The notes below the pieces were generated by a model. The model saw nothing but the letters and a program-made list of their open reading frames with translations, was not told the origin of the DNA and searched no databases. From a bacterium (GTDB lineage: Bacteria; Bdellovibrionota_C; UBA2361; SZUA-149; JAGRAN01): DNA of 32,396 nt. The position numbers and the translations under genes are program-made. Shown here piece by piece: positions 1-9,641 of this stretch. How positions within the stretch are numbered: the first letter of the stretch is position 1; each line of letters opens with the position of its first letter. The DNA lies in contig JAUIIP010000008.1 of NCBI GenBank assembly GCA_030431555.1, positions 1 to 32,396 on the forward strand, written 5' to 3'.

Positions 1-232
1 GGGTCTCAAGTTCAGTGCGCTCGGAACGAAGAGTGCTCAAGTGTTCACGCAAAGCCGCCAGTTCACGTTCTTTTTCGTCGGAGTTCGCACGGAACTCGGC
101 GAGTTGAATCTCGCGCTGATGCAGCCGTTCTTCGAGGACTGCCGCATTAGCGGCCTTGAGCTTACCGAGCAAATAGCCGACGATCAGTCCGAGCAGCGCC
201 GCGGCAGCGGCTGTGAGGTAAATTGCTTCCAT
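1..232 (-). CDS. rmuC: DNA recombination protein RmuC-like, N-terminal part (runs off the left window edge)
   Basis: Reverse complement from ATG at 232 reads MEAIYLTAAAAALLGLIVGYLLGKLKAANAAVLEERLHQREIQLAEFRANSDEKERELAALREHLSTLRSERTELET: one N-terminal TM helix followed by a coiled coil, typical of RmuC. Confidence 0.7.
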   Translation of the reverse strand, partial: MEAIYLTAAAAALLGLIVGYLLGKLKAANAAVLEERLHQREIQLAEFRANSDEKERELAALREHLSTLRSERTELET

Positions 233-289
233 ACTGCCTTGTCCAGGGATCTAAATACCAACAAGACAGAGGTTAACACACTCGGGCAG

Positions 290-1672
290 CTATACCCCAG
301 GCTTAGTCATTGCGATTAGATCCAATGCCTTATCGAGATCTTCCTCGCTCATCACATTGCGGCGCAGCGTGACTGCGCGCACAGACTCCCCGGTCTTGAA
401 AGCCTCCTTCGCAATATCCGCTGCCGTATCGTAGCCGATGATCGGCGCCAGCGCTGTGCAGGTCGCAATGCTTGCCTCGGCAAGCTGATGCAGGCGTTCA
501 GTATTGGCTTCGATCCCGTCTACGCAGCGAGAAGCAAAATTCGTCGCGCAAGCTGCCAGCAGCGAAACAGACTCAAGCACGTTGTGCGCCATAACAGGCA
601 TCATCACGTTGAGCTCAAAAACTCCGCCCGTTAAACCGCCGAGTGAAACCGTCGTGTCATTGCCGATTACGTGTGCGCAGGCCATCAGCACGGACTCGGA
701 GATAACCGGATTAACCTTTCCCGGCATTATCGAAGATCCCGGCTGAACCTCAGGCAGAGAAATCTCTCCCAGTCCACAGCGCGGGCCGCAGCCAAGCCAG
801 CGAATATCGTTGGCTATCTTGGACATACTTACTGCAACAGTCCTAAGCTGACCGCTAAGTTCGACCAGAGCGTCCTTTGCTCCCTGAGCTTCGAAATGAT
901 TTCTTGCCTCAACAAACGGCAGTTTGGTTGACTCCGCAATTTTCGCTGCAACCCTTTGGGCGAATTCCGGATGTGTATTCAGCCCCGTCCCCACCGCAGT
1001 GCCGCCTTGTGCCAGTTCAAACACGCGCTTCATGCTGTCCGACAATCTTTCTATGCCGAACTGAATTTGCGCGTAATAACCGCTAAATTCCTGGCCAAGT
1101 GTGATTGGCGTAGCATCCTGCAAATGCGTGCGGCCTGTCTTAACGACTGACTTAAAAGCGGCTGCTTTTGCACCGAGCGAGGCTTCAAGTGTCTTAAGCG
1201 CAGGAATTAACTCGTCGTTAATTTGCAGCGCCGCAGCAATATGAATCGCGGTCGGAATCACGTCGTTTGAGGATTGGCTCATGTTGACGTGGTCGTTTGG
1301 ATGAACTTTCAATTCAGTCTCGCAGAGCTGCATCGCCCTGTTGGCGATCACCTCGTTGGTATTCATGTTTGAAGATGTTCCGGAGCCAGTTTGAAAGATG
1401 TCGACCACAAAGTGCTGATCGAGGTCGCCCTTCTCGACTTCTTTTGCCGCACGCTTGATAAGCTCGGCGCGCTCTTTATCAAGCAGACCAAGCTCGGAAT
1501 TAACAACCGCGGCGCTATGCTTGATTATTCCAAGAGCACGAATCATCGGCCTGCCGAAGCGAAGACTGCTTATTGGAAAGTTTTCAACCGCGCGCTGAGT
1601 TTGAGCACCATACAGTGCACTGGCAGGCACTTTCATCTCGCCCATTGAGTCACGTTCGATCCGATAATCCAT
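290..1672 (-). CDS. fumC: Class II fumarate hydratase
   Basis: MDYRIERDSMGEMKVPASALYGAQTQRAVENFPIS... contains TGRTHLQDATPITLGQEFSGY and the fumarase/aspartase signature GSSIMPGKVNP. The ORF track extends to 1762, but the homologous start is the Met at 1672. Confidence 0.96.
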   Translation of the reverse strand: MDYRIERDSMGEMKVPASALYGAQTQRAVENFPISSLRFGRPMIRALGIIKHSAAVVNSELGLLDKERAELIKRAAKEVEKGDLDQHFVVDIFQTGSGTSSNMNTNEVIANRAMQLCETELKVHPNDHVNMSQSSNDVIPTAIHIAAALQINDELIPALKTLEASLGAKAAAFKSVVKTGRTHLQDATPITLGQEFSGYYAQIQFGIERLSDSMKRVFELAQGGTAVGTGLNTHPEFAQRVAAKIAESTKLPFVEARNHFEAQGAKDALVELSGQLRTVAVSMSKIANDIRWLGCGPRCGLGEISLPEVQPGSSIMPGKVNPVISESVLMACAHVIGNDTTVSLGGLTGGVFELNVMMPVMAHNVLESVSLLAACATNFASRCVDGIEANTERLHQLAEASIATCTALAPIIGYDTAADIAKEAFKTGESVRAVTLRRNVMSEEDLDKALDLIAMTKPGV

Positions 1673-2031
1673 CAGAAACCCCTCGCTTAATCCGACAATT
1701 TGAAATCTTTGGGCCGCACTGCGCGGTCCCGGACGCGCGAGAATATAAACTCTTAGCCGCAAAAGTGACAGCCAAGGCAGCTACAGCGTCCTTTTTGGCC
1801 GAGACGCCACCCCGTAAGTAGCTGTAAATACAAACTATTTACAGATCGTTAGCGATTTCGCCTACGACTTCGATAACTTAAGCTGGCCCACCCCCTTGTC
1901 GACACCTATATAGTAGGGGTGCGTGATTCCGGCGTCTGCCTTAGTGCCCGCTTCCGGTGCCAGGAAGCAAAGGCCGCTTGGAGTACCGCGCAGTGGTTTT
2001 ATAGTCTAAGTTTGTCTATCTCTGGTGACGG

Positions 2032-3711
2032 ATGAGCGACAATGATCAGCACGCGGAAGACGGCGCGCCTGGAGAGGTATTGGAAGAAGAGACGCTGGAT
2101 TCCGAAGACGATCAGTCTTCAAGCGACGAGGAGCACAGGTCCGGCGGACCGCAGGCAATGGAAATGCCGGCGGCAACGTATATCCTGCGCGAAGCTCGCA
2201 GACTCGCCGGTGACCGCAATGTAAGAGTCAGCGACATTGCGACCTGCATATCCCAAGACCCCGTTTTAATTCTTGAACTGCTGCGCGTAGCGAACTCTAT
2301 CCATTTCATTCAGGATCGCCCCCCGATAACAACAGCACAGACCGCTGTCGTTCACCTTGGTTCGCAGCAGGTAATCGACATTATCGATCGAGTCGCCGAG
2401 AGAAGCCCGATTGAAGATCGAGATGTTTATCGTAATTTCGAAACTTTGCGCTTCCAAGCGCAGCGAATTTCGATTATCGGACGGGTATTGGCCAATGCGA
2501 CGCGCAAGGACTTAGCCTCAGAAGCTCAGACCACGGCGCTGATGGCAGTGCTTGGCCATATGATGGCCTGTTTCTATTTTGGATACGAATATGTATCCCT
2601 GAGCAACGAACTCAACCGCAGTTCGCTGGCTTACCGCCTCTCTAATCACTACAACTTCGACATTCGGTTTCAACAAATGGCGTATCTGCGGCGAAACGGA
2701 TTTCCTGAAGTCCTCGCGTTCGCCCTCGATCGCGATATGACCTGCAAAACCCCTTGGCGCCAGCCTCTGCGATACTTGGTGCAATCCGCGGTGGAGCTCG
2801 TTGAGGCCTGGGACGGGGAAAAATGGGACAGATATGCGCCCGGTCAACGGCTCTCCGCGAAGTCTTCGGTGCGCCTGCTGCAGTTAAAAGACGCGCAGTA
2901 TGAAAATGTTTATGAGCGCTGCGAAGAGTATCTGTCTTCATTCACGGAAGTTCCCGCGTTTAGCGAAGACGAGAAAGAAAGCGCGGAGGAAAAAGACCAG
3001 GCCGAGGACTCGGCAATCGAAATTCCGTCTAACGAAGGCGAAGCAGAGACGACTGAACAGCCCGACGAAGTAGACGCATCGGTTGAAGAGGAAACCACAA
3101 GCGGACTCGTGGAAGCAATTTCTGCCGACGACATCTCGCCCGGCTCCATCACAGCTTTTATGTTTGCCAACCTTCCCGAGCCTGAATTTGAAAGAATTGA
3201 AGATTTTGACCTAGAGAATCCACCCGAAGACTTCAAGTACAGCCGACAGGCACAATGGGTGATCGACGAATTCTCGGAACTGTTTACCGGCGAAGAAGAT
3301 CCTTTCAGAGTGCTGGAGGACGTAATGCAGCGGCTCATTTACCGCGGCCCGTTTGCACGAGCGGCAGTGCTTGAGCTTAGCGAAGACCGGCGCAAAGCGG
3401 TCATTCTTGCTTCAGTCGGAGAAGGTCTTGAGACCGGCAGCACGATTTCCTTCAAGGATCCCTTATCACCCGTAGCCGGATGCCGGACGCAAGTTAAGTC
3501 ATTCAATGCCGGCAATGTAGAAGAAACCGTTGCGCCGTTCGGCATCACTTCCTTTGCAGTCTCTCCGCTCAACGTAGAGCACACAACACCTGTCGCGCTT
3601 TATGCCGATTGTGGTCACGATGACTCGATGCCCTTTGAAGCGCGGCGAATTTTTCGCTATCTCGTGGCACTTATCAATAACATCATGCCGACCATCAAAA
3701 ACGCAGCTTAA
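2032..3711 (+). CDS. HDOD-domain signalling protein with acidic linker and C-terminal GAF-like region
   Basis: N-terminal MPAATYILREARRLAGDRNVRVSDIATCISQDPVLILELLRVANSIHF...TAVVHLGSQQVIDII is HDOD-like. It is followed by a long Glu/Asp-rich linker and a C-terminal alpha/beta region resembling GAF. Confidence 0.7.
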   Translation: MSDNDQHAEDGAPGEVLEEETLDSEDDQSSSDEEHRSGGPQAMEMPAATYILREARRLAGDRNVRVSDIATCISQDPVLILELLRVANSIHFIQDRPPITTAQTAVVHLGSQQVIDIIDRVAERSPIEDRDVYRNFETLRFQAQRISIIGRVLANATRKDLASEAQTTALMAVLGHMMACFYFGYEYVSLSNELNRSSLAYRLSNHYNFDIRFQQMAYLRRNGFPEVLAFALDRDMTCKTPWRQPLRYLVQSAVELVEAWDGEKWDRYAPGQRLSAKSSVRLLQLKDAQYENVYERCEEYLSSFTEVPAFSEDEKESAEEKDQAEDSAIEIPSNEGEAETTEQPDEVDASVEEETTSGLVEAISADDISPGSITAFMFANLPEPEFERIEDFDLENPPEDFKYSRQAQWVIDEFSELFTGEEDPFRVLEDVMQRLIYRGPFARAAVLELSEDRRKAVILASVGEGLETGSTISFKDPLSPVAGCRTQVKSFNAGNVEETVAPFGITSFAVSPLNVEHTTPVALYADCGHDDSMPFEARRIFRYLVALINNIMPTIKNAA

Positions 3712-3783
3712 GCATGGCGCTGCGCCACACAACTTAAGCCACAAGCGGTCGAGGACTACGCGGATAATTTTCCGTGAGTTTTT

Positions 3784-4230
3784 ATGAAGCATGAGAATTC
3801 AGGCAACACCCTTATCGGCATGCTGGTCGCAGTTAGCATCGTGTCTATCTTAATTCATGGAGCGGTAATCAGCTCACGCCGCCTTCTCGCATACCGAGCG
3901 CTGCGCGCTGAGCTTCAGCGGCTGGATGCCTATTTCGCTTCGGTCGAGCGAGTACGCAGCGCTCTCGACCAGACAATTGCCCTGCAGCGCTCGGGAGAGC
4001 GCACCCTAACTCCCCTGCACGCAAACGGCTTCCTTCGCCCGCTTGAGCTCAGCGAGGCAGTGCGCATCTCTCAGCTTGCTTTCGGCGAGACTCCGTTTGG
4101 AGCAGAGACGATCTGCTTCTACGCCGAAGGTGCTGCATCTGCCGGCAGGCTTACGCTTGAAAGCAGCAGTGGCGCGACATGCAGCCTTATTCAGTCAGTT
4201 CTGGGGCTTCGGAGGTCTGAATGCAACTAA
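3784..4230 (+). CDS. Type IV pilin/pseudopilin-like protein
   Basis: N-terminus SG|NTLIGMLVAVSIVSILIHGAVISSRRLLAYRAL: prepilin-like Gly followed by a hydrophobic helix. E5 is not conserved (Gly). Confidence 0.6.
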   Translation: MKHENSGNTLIGMLVAVSIVSILIHGAVISSRRLLAYRALRAELQRLDAYFASVERVRSALDQTIALQRSGERTLTPLHANGFLRPLELSEAVRISQLAFGETPFGAETICFYAEGAASAGRLTLESSSGATCSLIQSVLGLRRSECN

Positions 4231-4574
4231 GCAGCAGCCGCGCGATCTCGACCTTGGAAGCCTTAGCGTCGCTGGCGATACTGTGCGTACTGCTCGCTGC
4301 CTTTTGGTCATCGCTGTATGCGGACCAGGCGGTAAGCCGCCGCCTGGCTGAGCAGCAGGCAATTAGCAGCGAGATCAAAGCCGCGACCAGCAGATTGCGC
4401 GAAATTGCAGCGGATAGGACCGAAGCATTCTCTTACTCCGCCAAATACTTTGAGCTTCACTGCCAAGGCGCCGATGCCGCTAGCCCTCACCTGCGAAAAT
4501 GCTCTGCTACGTATTCTTCGGAGGTTCCGTCCTCTCTAGAGTCCGTATCCGAAATAGAGCTTTGGGTTCCGTGA
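4221..4574 (+). CDS. Type IV pilin/pseudopilin-like protein
   Basis: SRA|ISTLEALASLAILCVLLAAFWSSLYADQAV: class III signal-like with E5. Overlaps the upstream ORF by 10 nt. Confidence 0.6.
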   Translation: MQLSSSRAISTLEALASLAILCVLLAAFWSSLYADQAVSRRLAEQQAISSEIKAATSRLREIAADRTEAFSYSAKYFELHCQGADAASPHLRKCSATYSSEVPSSLESVSEIELWVP

Positions 4575-5320
4575 ATACCGAGACTCTGCGAAATATTCGC
4601 GGCAGCAGCCTACTTGACGTTCTGGTCTCAGTATCACTGCTGGGACTTGTGTTGGCCCTCTCCACGCCGGCTATCAGCGCAGCCCTGCGCTACGCTTTCA
4701 GCAAATCCAGCCGACTTGCAATGCAAACAGATGCCCTGCGCGTAGCTTCGGCGCTGGAACAGGGTTTCGGGCAGCAGGAGGCACTGTGGTGTCTGCCCTT
4801 AGCGAGAGTTCTCAAGCGGGCCGCAGTGAACCTAGATTCCCTTCCAGGCACAGACTCATTAACTGCCGCCGCAGTTAGAACCGAAGCTGCATCTTCTAGC
4901 TACTGCGCCGCACCGAGAAGCTACGAAGCTCTGCTAGCACTCAGCCTTGATGGAGCACGAATCGTGCGCGCACCCGGCAGCTTCAATTGCTCCGAAGATA
5001 CTCGGCCGCAGCCGCTGCCCGCGCTTGAAGAAGCACTGCAGATCGTCGCGGCTCGGTCTTCGACTAGCACTCCACTCTACCTGCCGATAGAAGACATCAA
5101 GACGATTTATGTCGACCCAAGCGGCACGGCCCGCAGCTACTCACACATAAGTCTCAGCAGCCAGCCGCTGGCGCGCAGCGTAAAGCGGCTGCGTATCACT
5201 CCGACCGAGAGCACGATTGAAATTTCAAGTCCCGACCAAAGCCGGAGCGTTGCTGTAAGGCTGAAGCACCAAGCTACTCCCGAGGCGGCATTTCCGTTCT
5301 GCGTCGATGTGTTGCTCTAA
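4571..5320 (+). CDS. Type IV pilin/pseudopilin-like protein (GTG start)
   Basis: VNTETLRNIRG|SSLLDVLVSVSLLGLVLALSTPAISAALRYAF: prepilin motif with D5. GTG at 4571 overlaps the previous stop TGA at 4572-4574. Confidence 0.62.
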   Translation: MNTETLRNIRGSSLLDVLVSVSLLGLVLALSTPAISAALRYAFSKSSRLAMQTDALRVASALEQGFGQQEALWCLPLARVLKRAAVNLDSLPGTDSLTAAAVRTEAASSSYCAAPRSYEALLALSLDGARIVRAPGSFNCSEDTRPQPLPALEEALQIVAARSSTSTPLYLPIEDIKTIYVDPSGTARSYSHISLSSQPLARSVKRLRITPTESTIEISSPDQSRSVAVRLKHQATPEAAFPFCVDVLL

Positions 5321-5333
5321 AACAATATACGAC

Positions 5334-6185
5334 ATGCGCGGATCAGCCTTGATAGCTGTAATGGTGCTGGGCCTGCTGCTGGCTCTGCTCTCGCACACAC
5401 TCTGGCATCTGCTTCAGTTCCAAGTACTAGCCGGCCGCTCGGAGCTAACGGCGGCTAAGCAGCAGCTAATATCCGAGTCAAACTTCGCCCGAAGAATTCA
5501 GACTATCAGTAAAACACCCGGCAGCATTCGCGGTGTGCTGACACCGCTTCACAACGGCAAGTCGCTCGCTGCACTCATGCCGAAATCATCATCAGTGGAT
5601 TTCAACCCAAAGTCGCGCCTTCTTGCCGTTCCCGCGCCCGGCGCTGCACAGCCGGACTGGAGCATATTGCTGCGCACAGCGGATGCTGAAACAATCAATT
5701 GCCCTGAGGACCGGCGCGGCTCGAAACTTACATCCAAGGTTTGCACACGCTCGGCAGTCTCAGTCGACACCTCACAGGTCTTCCTCGGCTCGCTTATCGC
5801 AGGCGAGCTGGAAATTCACTCTACTCAGCCCGCTCTAATAGTCACTGCTCTCGGAAGCATTTCAGTAGAGTCGCTGCGCATAGACTCTTCGGCGAGCGCT
5901 GCTTCGGTCGAGATCATTGCGGGCGCGAGAATAGAAGTTGCTAATCTCGAAATCGCAGCGGGCTCAAGAGTTCTAATTCACAGCAGGCGAGAACGAATTG
6001 AAATCGGGCAATACCTTGGTGAAATTGGCTGCACGGCGCAGACCCGGTTGCGCATTGAGTCGCCGAAACGGGCAATGCTCAATCAGCGCTCGTACAGCGC
6101 ACCCGGAGCAGGCTGTGCGCCGCGGCTTCGGCCCGAGCTGTGGATATTTGCCACAGAAGTAGGGCGAATAAGGCAAAACTACTAA
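5334..6185 (+). CDS. GspK/PilX-like minor (pseudo)pilin
   Basis: MRG|SALIAVMVLGLLLALLSHTLWHLLQFQVLAGRSEL resembles the GspK/PilX N-terminus, which lacks E5. The frame opens inside the upstream gene. Confidence 0.55.
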   Translation: MRGSALIAVMVLGLLLALLSHTLWHLLQFQVLAGRSELTAAKQQLISESNFARRIQTISKTPGSIRGVLTPLHNGKSLAALMPKSSSVDFNPKSRLLAVPAPGAAQPDWSILLRTADAETINCPEDRRGSKLTSKVCTRSAVSVDTSQVFLGSLIAGELEIHSTQPALIVTALGSISVESLRIDSSASAASVEIIAGARIEVANLEIAAGSRVLIHSRRERIEIGQYLGEIGCTAQTRLRIESPKRAMLNQRSYSAPGAGCAPRLRPELWIFATEVGRIRQNY

Positions 6186-6350
6186 TAATATCAGCTTGTT
6201 TCGCAGATCCTCCTCGCTGCACTCAGCAGCTAAAGCCAAGTGTTCTAAAATGCCGCGAAAGATACTAAGGTGAGAAACGCCATGGCTGGCGCTGTGGTAG
6301 AATAGTAATATCCTGGCAGCATCAATCGAGATTTGGGGATAGAAAGGGGT

Positions 6351-6722
6351 ATGGGCAGCGATCGAAGCATAATGATCGTCGAGGACGACGACGATGCCAG
6401 ACAGATGGCGCAAATGATTCTCGAACATCAGGGCTTTAGTGTTGAAGCCTGCGCGAACGGCAAAGAGGCAGTTGAGCGCTTAAAGACAAGCACTCCTGCG
6501 CTGATTCTGCTCGATATCATGATGCCCGAGATGAACGGCTACGATGTCCTGGTTCATCTGAAACAGCGCCCTGAGACCCAGAACATTCCCGTTATCATGC
6601 TTACAGCCAAAGGCACCGGAGACGACATGATCACCGGATATCAGCATGGTGCTGATTACTATATTCCAAAGCCCTATACGCGCGAGCAGCTGCTCTACGG
6701 CATTAAGCTCTTTATTAATTAG
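6351..6722 (+). CDS. Stand-alone response regulator receiver (CheY-like)
   Basis: IMIVEDDDDARQMAQMILEHQGFSVEACANGKEAVERLKTSTPALILLDIMMPEMNGYDVL...VIMLTAKG...YIPKPYTREQL: acidic triad, phospho-Asp and Lys are all present. Confidence 0.92.
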   Translation: MGSDRSIMIVEDDDDARQMAQMILEHQGFSVEACANGKEAVERLKTSTPALILLDIMMPEMNGYDVLVHLKQRPETQNIPVIMLTAKGTGDDMITGYQHGADYYIPKPYTREQLLYGIKLFIN

Positions 6723-6727
6723 TTCAC

Positions 6728-7393
6728 ATGCCCGGATTTATTACGATTGAAGGTATCGAGGGCTCGGGGAAATCCACTCTGCGCTCTAAGCTGGCTGACT
6801 TTGTTAGAAGCAGCGATCGGGAAGTGATCATTACTCGCGAGCCCGGCGCTACTGATTTGGGCCGCTCGCTGAGAAACATTCTGCTTAGCCCTGAGACCAA
6901 AAATCTCTCAAGCCACGCCGAACTAATGCTGTTTTGCGCGGACAGAGCTCAGCACGTCGAAGAAGTAATTCGACCTGCGCTTGAGCGCGGCGCAGTGGTT
7001 TTATGCGACCGCTACGTGCACTCGACGCTTGCTTATCAAGGTTATGGCCGCGGATTAGACATGGAGATCCTAAGCAGCATTTCCAATTTTGTAACCGGTG
7101 GTTTAATGCCGGACATGGTGCTGCTGCTCGACCTCGACCCCGCGGAAGCTCTTGGACGAGTACAAACACGTGCGGAAAAATCTACCTTGAGCTTCAACGT
7201 CAGCCGGCTCGAACAGCAGGGAGAAATAGATCGTTTCGAGCAGCAGTCACTTGAATTCCACACCCGTATTCGCGATGGATTTTTAAAGCTCGCTGAAGAG
7301 GACCCGCAGCGCTTTACAATTATCGACGCCGCGAACGATCCCGACTCGGTGCTATCCGAAGCTATCTCGGCAATCAAAGCGGTTTCTTCTTAG
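6728..7393 (+). CDS. tmk: Thymidylate kinase
   Basis: MPGFITIEGIEGSGKSTLRSKL (P-loop), ITREPGATDLGRSLR, LCDRYVHSTLAYQGYGRGLD. Confidence 0.95.
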   Translation: MPGFITIEGIEGSGKSTLRSKLADFVRSSDREVIITREPGATDLGRSLRNILLSPETKNLSSHAELMLFCADRAQHVEEVIRPALERGAVVLCDRYVHSTLAYQGYGRGLDMEILSSISNFVTGGLMPDMVLLLDLDPAEALGRVQTRAEKSTLSFNVSRLEQQGEIDRFEQQSLEFHTRIRDGFLKLAEEDPQRFTIIDAANDPDSVLSEAISAIKAVSS

Positions 7394-8395
7394 ATGAGCA
7401 GTTTTTCGCAGGACAGTCCGCTTGTCGGGCACAAGAGCCAAATGCAGCTGCTTGAGCGAATGAGCGCCTCGAATCACTCACCGCACGCGCTGCTGTTTAG
7501 CGGGCCAGAATCGATTGGCAAGCGGCTGGCCGCGATATCTTTTTGTGCAGAACTGCTGTCTCCGAGCCCGGGCGCGGAAGCAGCACCGATACCACGCTCA
7601 GCCGCAATGTCTCAGGTTTGGAGCAATTCATTTCCCGACTTTCACTTCGTTGCCAAAGCAGCGGATGCTCGAGACATTTCAGTCGAAAGCCTGCGTTCAC
7701 TCTGTGACGACTTGATGCTTAAGCCTTACTACGGCGCAAAGCGCGCTGCCGTTATTGACGATGCACATCGCATGTCTCTCGCATCAGCAAATGCTTTACT
7801 TAAGACCCTTGAGGAGCCGCCGCCCGAAACCCATATTATTTTGGTTACACACGCTCCGCATCGCCTGCCGCCTACAGTGGTATCGCGCTGCCAGCAGGTG
7901 CACTTCGGCTCGCTTAGCACGGAAGAAATAAATCAGATTTTGTCCGCACTCCTGAAACAATGCGGCTTGCCTGCGGCCCTGCTGCGCGAACTGACGCCAT
8001 TGTGCGATGGAAGCTTGTCCGCGCTGCAGCTCAGCGCACACATCGACCGCGCAACATCGGAGCCTGAGGACAGCGACGAACTAGCCGAACACATTAAGAA
8101 CCTCACGCAGCAGATCAAATCGCTGCGCAAACAGCTCCGGGCGCTCAACTCGGAGAAACCTGCCGCATCGACTGTAGTCAGGACCTGCCAATCACTTTTC
8201 GGCAGCAAGGAGCAGCTTCCACTCGCTAGGACAGTAGCGCGGCAGGAAGTCCGCAATCGACTGCTCGCCGGCCCATCCGAGGCAAAGGCGAATGCCTTGA
8301 TTCGCTTCTTGGAAGCTGAACGCTTGATCGATACCCGCAGCGCTCAGGCTGAGCTACAGCTGTCCGCGGCTATGATCCAAGCTTACTGCAGCTAA
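7394..8395 (+). CDS. holB: DNA polymerase III delta prime-like subunit
   Basis: HALLFSGPESIGKRLAAISF...ALLKTLEEPPPETHIILVTHAPHRLPPTVVSRCQQVHF (SRC motif). Located directly after tmk. No CxxC zinc module was seen. Confidence 0.85.
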   Translation: MSSFSQDSPLVGHKSQMQLLERMSASNHSPHALLFSGPESIGKRLAAISFCAELLSPSPGAEAAPIPRSAAMSQVWSNSFPDFHFVAKAADARDISVESLRSLCDDLMLKPYYGAKRAAVIDDAHRMSLASANALLKTLEEPPPETHIILVTHAPHRLPPTVVSRCQQVHFGSLSTEEINQILSALLKQCGLPAALLRELTPLCDGSLSALQLSAHIDRATSEPEDSDELAEHIKNLTQQIKSLRKQLRALNSEKPAASTVVRTCQSLFGSKEQLPLARTVARQEVRNRLLAGPSEAKANALIRFLEAERLIDTRSAQAELQLSAAMIQAYCS

Positions 8396-8466
8396 GGGCA
8401 GTGAGTTTGCAGCTGCGCTTAAGCTGCGGTAACCTCCCGACGCAAATTTCATAAGGACTACAGAAC

Positions 8467-8856
8467 ATGGATACTGCAACGCAGCCCCAAGCAGCACAGC
8501 CTGAGAAACCTGAAGAACAGCAGAGTTTTATTACCTTCGATGATTTCGTGAAGGTCGAAATGAAAGCGGCTCAAATAGTCGAGGCGGAAGATCTCGAAGG
8601 CTCTGAGAAGCTGCTGAAACTAAAAGTCGATGTCGGCGAAGAAAGTGGTCCACGCCAAATTCTCGCTGGAATCAAAAAGCACTACAGCCCGGAAGAGCTT
8701 GTCGGCCGCAAGATCGTCGTGGTCGCAAATCTCAAGCCGCGCAAAATGATGGGCCACGAAAGCAACGGCATGCTGCTGGCGGCAAACGATCCCTCCGGTG
8801 GACTTAATCTGCTATTCCCCGGCGATGCCGTGACACCAGGAACCAGGATCAGTTGA
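8467..8856 (+). CDS. Stand-alone tRNA-binding domain protein (MetRS C-terminal/beta-subunit, EMAP-II/CsaA-like)
   Basis: FITFDDFVKVEMKAAQIVEAEDLEGSEKLLKLKVDVGEESGPRQILAGIKKHYSPEELVGRKIVVVANLKPRKMMGHESNGMLLAANDPSGGLNLLFP is a typical OB-fold tRNA-binding domain. No catalytic MetRS ORF is adjacent. Confidence 0.9.
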   Translation: MDTATQPQAAQPEKPEEQQSFITFDDFVKVEMKAAQIVEAEDLEGSEKLLKLKVDVGEESGPRQILAGIKKHYSPEELVGRKIVVVANLKPRKMMGHESNGMLLAANDPSGGLNLLFPGDAVTPGTRIS

Positions 8857-9641
8857 ATACTCCCGAGTTAATCGAAACTCACTGCCACCTCAACCACGCT
8901 GACGCCGAAGATCTTCCGGCGATATTCGCCAATGCCCGAAAGTGCGGTGTCAATCGCATGATCTGTATCGGCGCGAGCAACGGGCTCCAGTCCGTCGCCG
9001 AAGCGATCGAACTGGCTGAAATGCACGACTTTGTTTGGGCTTCCGCCGGCATCCACCCGCATGACGCGGATTCATTTACTTCTGCCGACCAAGTCGAAGA
9101 AGCTGCGCGGCATCCGCGAGTGGTCGCCGTAGGAGAAACCGGACTGGATTTCTACCGCGATTGGTCGCCCTTCGACGCTCAGGAAGAATTGTTTCGCAGC
9201 CAAATTGCTCTCGCTAAGCGCGTAGGCAAACCCCTGATCATTCATTGCCGCGACGCGATGGAACAGACGGTGTCCGTTCTGAAGGAATGCGAAGCAGAAG
9301 AGGTCGGTGGAGTGTTTCACTGCTACGCCGGAACGGCTGAGGACGCCAAAGTCCTTCGCGAGCTTAACTTCCTCGTATCCTTTACCGGCAATCTTACTTT
9401 TAAGAAGGCAGAAGAGCTTCGCGAGACAGCTAAGCTAATTCCGCTCGACCAGATCATGGTGGAAACCGACATGCCGTATATGGCCCCCGAGCCCTTTCGC
9501 GGCAAACCCAGCGAGCCGATGCATGTCTATCAAGTTGCGCTTAAGCTGGCAGAAATTAAAAGAGTTACCTTAGAAGAAGTAGCCGCGCAGACAACGGAGA
9601 ACGCAGAACGCTTGTTTAAGCTGCCTGCCGCTAAGGCCTGA
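8853..9641 (+). CDS. tatD: TatD-family deoxyribonuclease (TTG start)
   Basis: ETHCHLNHADAEDLPAIF...VAVGETGLDFYRDWSPFDAQEELFRSQIALAKRVGKPLIIHCRDA...FHCYAGTAED...VETDMPYMAPEPFRGKPSEP. Confidence 0.94.
   Translation: MNTPELIETHCHLNHADAEDLPAIFANARKCGVNRMICIGASNGLQSVAEAIELAEMHDFVWASAGIHPHDADSFTSADQVEEAARHPRVVAVGETGLDFYRDWSPFDAQEELFRSQIALAKRVGKPLIIHCRDAMEQTVSVLKECEAEEVGGVFHCYAGTAEDAKVLRELNFLVSFTGNLTFKKAEELRETAKLIPLDQIMVETDMPYMAPEPFRGKPSEPMHVYQVALKLAEIKRVTLEEVAAQTTENAERLFKLPAAKA

Noticed and set aside
504-1821. Several plus-strand ORFs (504-746, 671-931, 877-1086, 956-1150, 1391-1648, 1573-1821)
   Set aside because: Antisense to fumC, low-complexity or non-protein-like translations, no RBS; shadow ORFs.
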